Shown here: positions 40,101-46,100 of the stretch, piece by piece
Layout of the letters: each line of letters opens with the position of its first letter
Numbering within the stretch: the first letter of the stretch is position 1
Source of the DNA: Holothuria scabra
Taxonomy: Eukaryota; Echinodermata; Holothuroidea; Aspidochirotida; Holothuriidae
DNA length: 64,000 nt
Reading direction: 5' to 3'
Assembly (NCBI GenBank): GCA_037179385.1
Contig: CM074195.1
Coordinates: 8,323,787-8,387,786, forward strand
Translations under genes and position numbers: made by a program
Notes under the pieces: model-generated
What the model saw: the letters and a program-made list of their open reading frames with translations, nothing else
The model's database searches: none
Told to the model about the DNA's origin: nothing

Positions 40101-43100
40101 GAAACAGTATGAAATGAATTCACACTTTCAAAATAAATTGACACTTTCACATGGCTACATACAGTACAACATTCAGAACAACTTCACATTGATACTTCAT
40201 TAAAATTACTATAAAAAGGTAAGACTTAATATGCCACTTTGATTGCCTGATGGCCCAGATCAATTATTCATCCCTTGTCACACAGAAAATCACCTTCTTC
40301 TTGGGTAGTTCATCCACTGGTATCACATTGTCTACTGACAGTATCACAAGGCACATAGCCTCTGCAGGTTCAACGAACTTGTCAACCTCTTCAGGGTCAT
40401 AACTAATATGTGTCCTTCTTATATCTGGAGGAATAATTCTCGACTCTGCCAAAAAGTGCTGGAAAGTTCTGGTGCCAATCTTTGATTGGGCATTGCCACT
40501 TTTTAAAGAAACGGACCGTTTGAGAATGCTGACCAGTGCAGGATGCTGGAAATGAGCTGGAAATGACCCTCCAGTTTGCAGTTTGTTGAAGACACCAGAA
40601 TGCTGCCAACTTATTACTCCACCATTAGTCTGAGGAAAAGCTGCTGATGCAGACTTAGTTTTCTCTTGCACCCCCTCTCCTTCATCCATTTCATGCACTG
40701 TGACTGTTCCATGTCCTGCATGCTTATTTTTCTCCTCTGTTTGTGAAGCCATGTTGTCTTTCCCTATTTTTGCAAAGTGCTACTGAAGCAGTAAATCAGA
40801 TTCCATTTCCTCCTCTTCCATATTGCAAGTCTATCATATTACACACGCAATTCTTTCGTCCAGAACTATACTATGTCTCACTGCAGGTATGCATGCCTAC
40901 CATCTGTGGTAGTACTGTACATACATGCACAATGCACAGATTACACATTATGCACAATTGCATTATCTTGATCAGGAATCCCCCATGCAGACACAGATTC
41001 TGACTCTAGTCATCCAATTACGATGCAGATAAAATGCTCCAATAATCAGCTTCATTTTGATGTATATATACTGCACTGCCTTCAGGTTTCTCCCTTCCGC
41101 TCTCCTAGTGTGGTGCTGTGCATTTCACATGAGCTGTAAACCAACTGCACTGAATACAGAATGAAGTCCAATTTTCCCAGCACATCTTATCCCACGAACA
41201 CACAGTGACAAAAATGAACTTCATGTATACTGCAGCTCTTCCCTTTCTTGCCATCACAAACAAAATTTAAGTTCTCAATGAACCATCGCTGGAACTTATC
41301 ATTAGACAGACAACAGAACTTGACACTGAGTAATCAATACTGGAATGAATGGATGACTAATATAGAAGACTATCAATATCATTATATCAGTTGTTGCTAG
41401 GAAACCAATCAATCTATTTGATATCAGACTGCATAAATGGTTTTCTTTGTTGACAATTTTTTACCTTACCACTATAATTGACAAAAGTAAATGAGACAGA
41501 GAGGGATGAAGTGTTACGGTACTATAAGATCTGTGCAGGGCTTGATTTATTGTGGTGCAGTTTAATGGTAAACTCCTTCAACAGTGGGACTACACTATAC
41601 TTGTACAGTAATACATGGAGAAAACGACACCTTAATGGAGAACCCTTCTGAACAGTGCAAGGTACAGGTACAGTATGTATGTAAGCTTTTTCTTAGTTTA
41701 ATTTCAGTTTAGAATACATAAATTTGATTTCCTTCATATTTTCAAAACCAATATTTATGGACACAAAATGTTATCCAAAATTAATGCAGGCAACATTAGG
41801 CAGTCACTGGACCATGTAATCAGCAACAATATTGTTTTTTGTCAGTTGTGTAACAAGCAAGGACTCAGTCAAGGACAAGATAAGTTTGTCCAAGTTTCAA
41901 GGGAGTGGATTCTCTAATGAGGCCTATCACACTAAATATAAATGATTCTCTTTACCAACAATTTTTAATTGAAACCACTTCTTTTGAAGAAATATGTGTC
42001 TTGAATTTCTAGAGTCTATTTGTTTCAAGAATAATGTAAGTTGCTCACACAAACTTTTTTAAAGGCACATTCCAGCACTTGGATTTCACTTGGGTCTCGT
42101 AAGAAGGCCAATAATTATTCCACACTATCTTCTCCAAACCCTGCAATACCACTTTTCTAATAACTCACTTCAAGTTAAAAGCTGGTTATTTTTGTTAAAA
42201 ATACCTCTTTTTACAACAAAGCCATAGTGAAATTTCGTTTGTTTTTCTTTTGTTTGTCCTTGAGATTTGAAACTGTTGGAAAGTTTGAATATCTTTTCCT
42301 GTAGATCTAGCATTACTCTACACCATACAGTATACAGGGCCATAGCAATCTCCACGGTGGCGGCACCAGGATAAAAAAAGTGGGGGGGGGGGGAAATGGA
42401 GGGCAAAAGAAAATTCTGGAGGCAAAAAAGCACAAAATCTTGTTAGGCCACTATTATTCCAGAGCTGACTGGGGTGAGCAACTGGGGGGCAAAGGTTCTG
42501 ACTGGGGGGGGCGGCAAATACTGTACCCCCCTCCCATGCCCTCCCTTGGTGCTGCCACTGAATCTACATGTTAAATATTCACTTCAGCAACATCAAAATT
42601 TTTAATAAAATTGACTGTTAATTTCAATTTAATGTACAGATTTCCAATAATGCACCAAATCTCAAGAAAAAAATGCCTGACTTTGAAAATCAGTATCTTT
42701 GGAACGCTACTGTATGAGATGCAGGGTACTAGCCTGTACACATTCTGAAAGAAAAAACTTCTTGCATGGATATTTTAATGTAAATGAAATGAATTCTGCC
42801 TCCAAAAAATGCCTTTAAATTCAAATGATGCAATTGATGCCATGGATTCTTCTACTGTAATTGCATACAATGTTGCGAGGAGTCGAAACTGAGAGTCTTC
42901 ATCATAATTATAAAGCTACTTTGTATGCCATGTTCAGTTGATGTAATAGTTCTCTTCAAGAAAAATGAAGGGATGAAAGCCTTGAATCATTATGTACAGT
43001 ACAGCATATATGACAGCTTGACTTTGACTTCCTTGATATGGGCCATCATGTAGTAAAATTTCTATGAGACAGAAATGAACTAGTTGAGAATTGATGTGTA

Positions 43101-46100
43101 CTTTACTGGGTTAAACCTTGATGAACTGTAATTTGACGCTAGAATGGCACAGTAAGTTCCATGCATACAATGGTTGCACTTTAAAAGGTCGTGTGTCATG
43201 AAAATGACAAAATTGGGTATTTGATGTAAAAAAAGCATCAAAAACCAAGACAATAGGCTGCCATTCCCATCAAAATCCATCAAAAATTGACCATTTACAG
43301 GGCAATTTCTAATTTGCACTCTATCATTAATAAATATGAGCTATGAGCTAAATGCAAATATTGTGATGTCGGAGAGGGACATGCCATATATGGCTATAAT
43401 GTAATCCTTTGTTTTAAAAATCTCTATTTCAAGGACAGTTGTAACATTTGTTTGTCCTGAGGATTTTATTTTGGAAGCTTACTGTAAATTGTGTCCTTGA
43501 AGATTGCCAACTGTTATCAATAACCAAACCATAAATTGTCTGTTGAGTAATTAAGAGATAATTAATGTAGGCCAGGGTTAACAAAGGAAATGTCAAAACT
43601 TTGCAACACTCCACATCAGTATTTTTGCTTAAGCAACAAGTAGCTTTAGAAACATTCCAAACTTTGAAGAGGTATACTGTACCGTACCTTGAGAACTAGG
43701 GTTGGGGGTATACCGGTATACTGACATCAATACCGGTACTAGAGGTACAGGAAATGAAAATACCGAAGATATTTGGCGTGTTACTAATACCAGTTCTTGA
43801 GAAAATACTGGTACTTGAAATAAATTACAGGTACTCACTGTATTCGCTGACAAAAATAACTGTTAGGATGTGTGGATGATTAAAATATTTACACAAACAT
43901 AAGAGCAGAGATTACTGCATGGTTGCTAACCCAATCAAACATCCAGATGCATTAATGTGCAGGATAACATGGGGACCATGCGTGGCTTAGGTTCCTTCCC
44001 ACCCGACACTCCTACCCGTGAGTTGAGAACTGGTAGTACCTCAATAGTGGTTCTGTATGTCTAACAATACCGGTACCAATATTTTCACGGTACCGCCCAA
44101 CCCTATTCAGAACGGTAAAAGATATTGAAAAATTCCAACAGATTTTCTCATAGAAAAGTTCACTCTGTAACTACCAAGTGAAGTGAGGTCATTTTGGTGA
44201 CATGTCACACTACCTTTAATGCCGGTCACACATATTCGCTCTTACTCCAGCTAACACCAACTCTGCCACTTAGGGTTAGTCCCAGTAAGAGAGGACTCAA
44301 AATGGCCAGTTATACTTTGGAACATAAAGGGTCAGGGTTTATTAAACCCTGTTTGAGAGGTGGGCTGAGATTTAGTTTGCAGTGAAGAGCCGATTAAAAA
44401 ATGTCCCAGAGGGGACAAGAGTGCAGAATTTACAACCTGCACAGTATTATCAACCAGAATGCAAAAATTAATTGAGGTTTTAATGATATCTTTTCAAATA
44501 ATGCCACTATGTGTATGTACAGTACCATATCGTCTAACTTATACTACAGTATGTAGCATGTTCAAAAAGCAATTTTGTTATACAGTATGTCTACTTCTAA
44601 GTGTGCTAAAAATGCCCTCGGGCAGAAAATAAAGGAATTGGTAGGTGTGCTGCTTTGATGATGTCCACTTCAATAGATTTATGAGCTAATATTCTGTGTG
44701 ACCACACTCTTACACTTCAAAATTTAAGGCTTGGTCCAGGACAGAGGAACAGCCAACCTGGACCAAGTTTGAATTGATTAATAGGCAAGAGCAGCTTGCA
44801 ATGCAAATTTATTATGTTCAAAGCAATCAGTGAAGTCTCTCAACTCTCTTCAAGTTCTCTTCAAAAGTATCTTGCTTAAATTTTTAGAACTTACACAGTA
44901 CTGTACTGTAAATATTCATTATTCAGGTTTACAAACCAATCATCACATACACCTAACAAACATCACACACAATTAATGAAAAATTACATTACATGACTCT
45001 CAAGGCCCATTCATGAAATACTGTAGCATTGTCAACAATAGAATACTAATTCAAGTTGGCATGACTGTAAATCCCCCTTTTAAGGGGATATTGTAAACAC
45101 AATGGGCCAAGGAGCTTACAAGAAAGATAAGTCTACAGTACATTAGGCTTACAACTTTCTGTACAGGTCCGTTTACTGACATGATGAAGTGGTATACATG
45201 TACAGTACAGCAAGTGCAGTCTGAGTCCTTTATACTGAATGCATAATCAGCGAGGTACAGTACACTTTCTATTATTGGCTTAAGAAATCATCCAGTGAGA
45301 ATATTTGAGCAATAATGCCAGGTCCAATCAACAATCCCTCAAAGCTACAGTAATTTACTGACCGGGTCTCCTTCAAAAGAACATGAACACAATACCGAAA
45401 CAAAAGACTGTAAATTAAATACAGTAGCCGAGCTGCAGATTTCCAGCCTACTGTAGCAGCTACTTAAGGGTAGTGTGACATGAAAATGGCAACATTGGGT
45501 ATTGGGTGTAAAAAGCATTACAAACCATGAAAAAAACTATAATATCCATCAAAAATTGACCATTCTACTGGACAATTTCTGATTTTCACTTAATCATTAA
45601 TAAATATGAGCTCAATATGCAAATCTTGTGATGTCATGGGAGGGACATACCATATATGGCTAATGTTATCCTTTGTTTTTACAATCTTCATTTCAAGGAC
45701 AGTTGTAACATGAGGGTTTTATTTTGGAAGTTTAATTTGTGTCCTTGAAAATCATCAGTATCAATCACCAAACCACAAACTATCTAATGAGTAATTAAGA
45801 GATAATAGGGTTAACAAAAGAAATATTAACACTGTGCAACACTCAACATCATTATTTTTGCATTAAGCAACAAGTTTCTTCAGGAACATTGGAACTTTGA
45901 AGAGGTATATCTGGAGAACCCTAAAAGATATTGAAATAATTCCAACAGATTTTTCCTTAAAACAGTTTACTCCATAACTGCCAAGTGAAGTCAGGTCAAT
46001 TTGCTGACGTGTCACACTACCTTTAATTGCCTGAGATATTGCATCGACAACAACGACATGAGTGTATAATACTGTAACAGGTACTCACCGCAGGAGAAAC

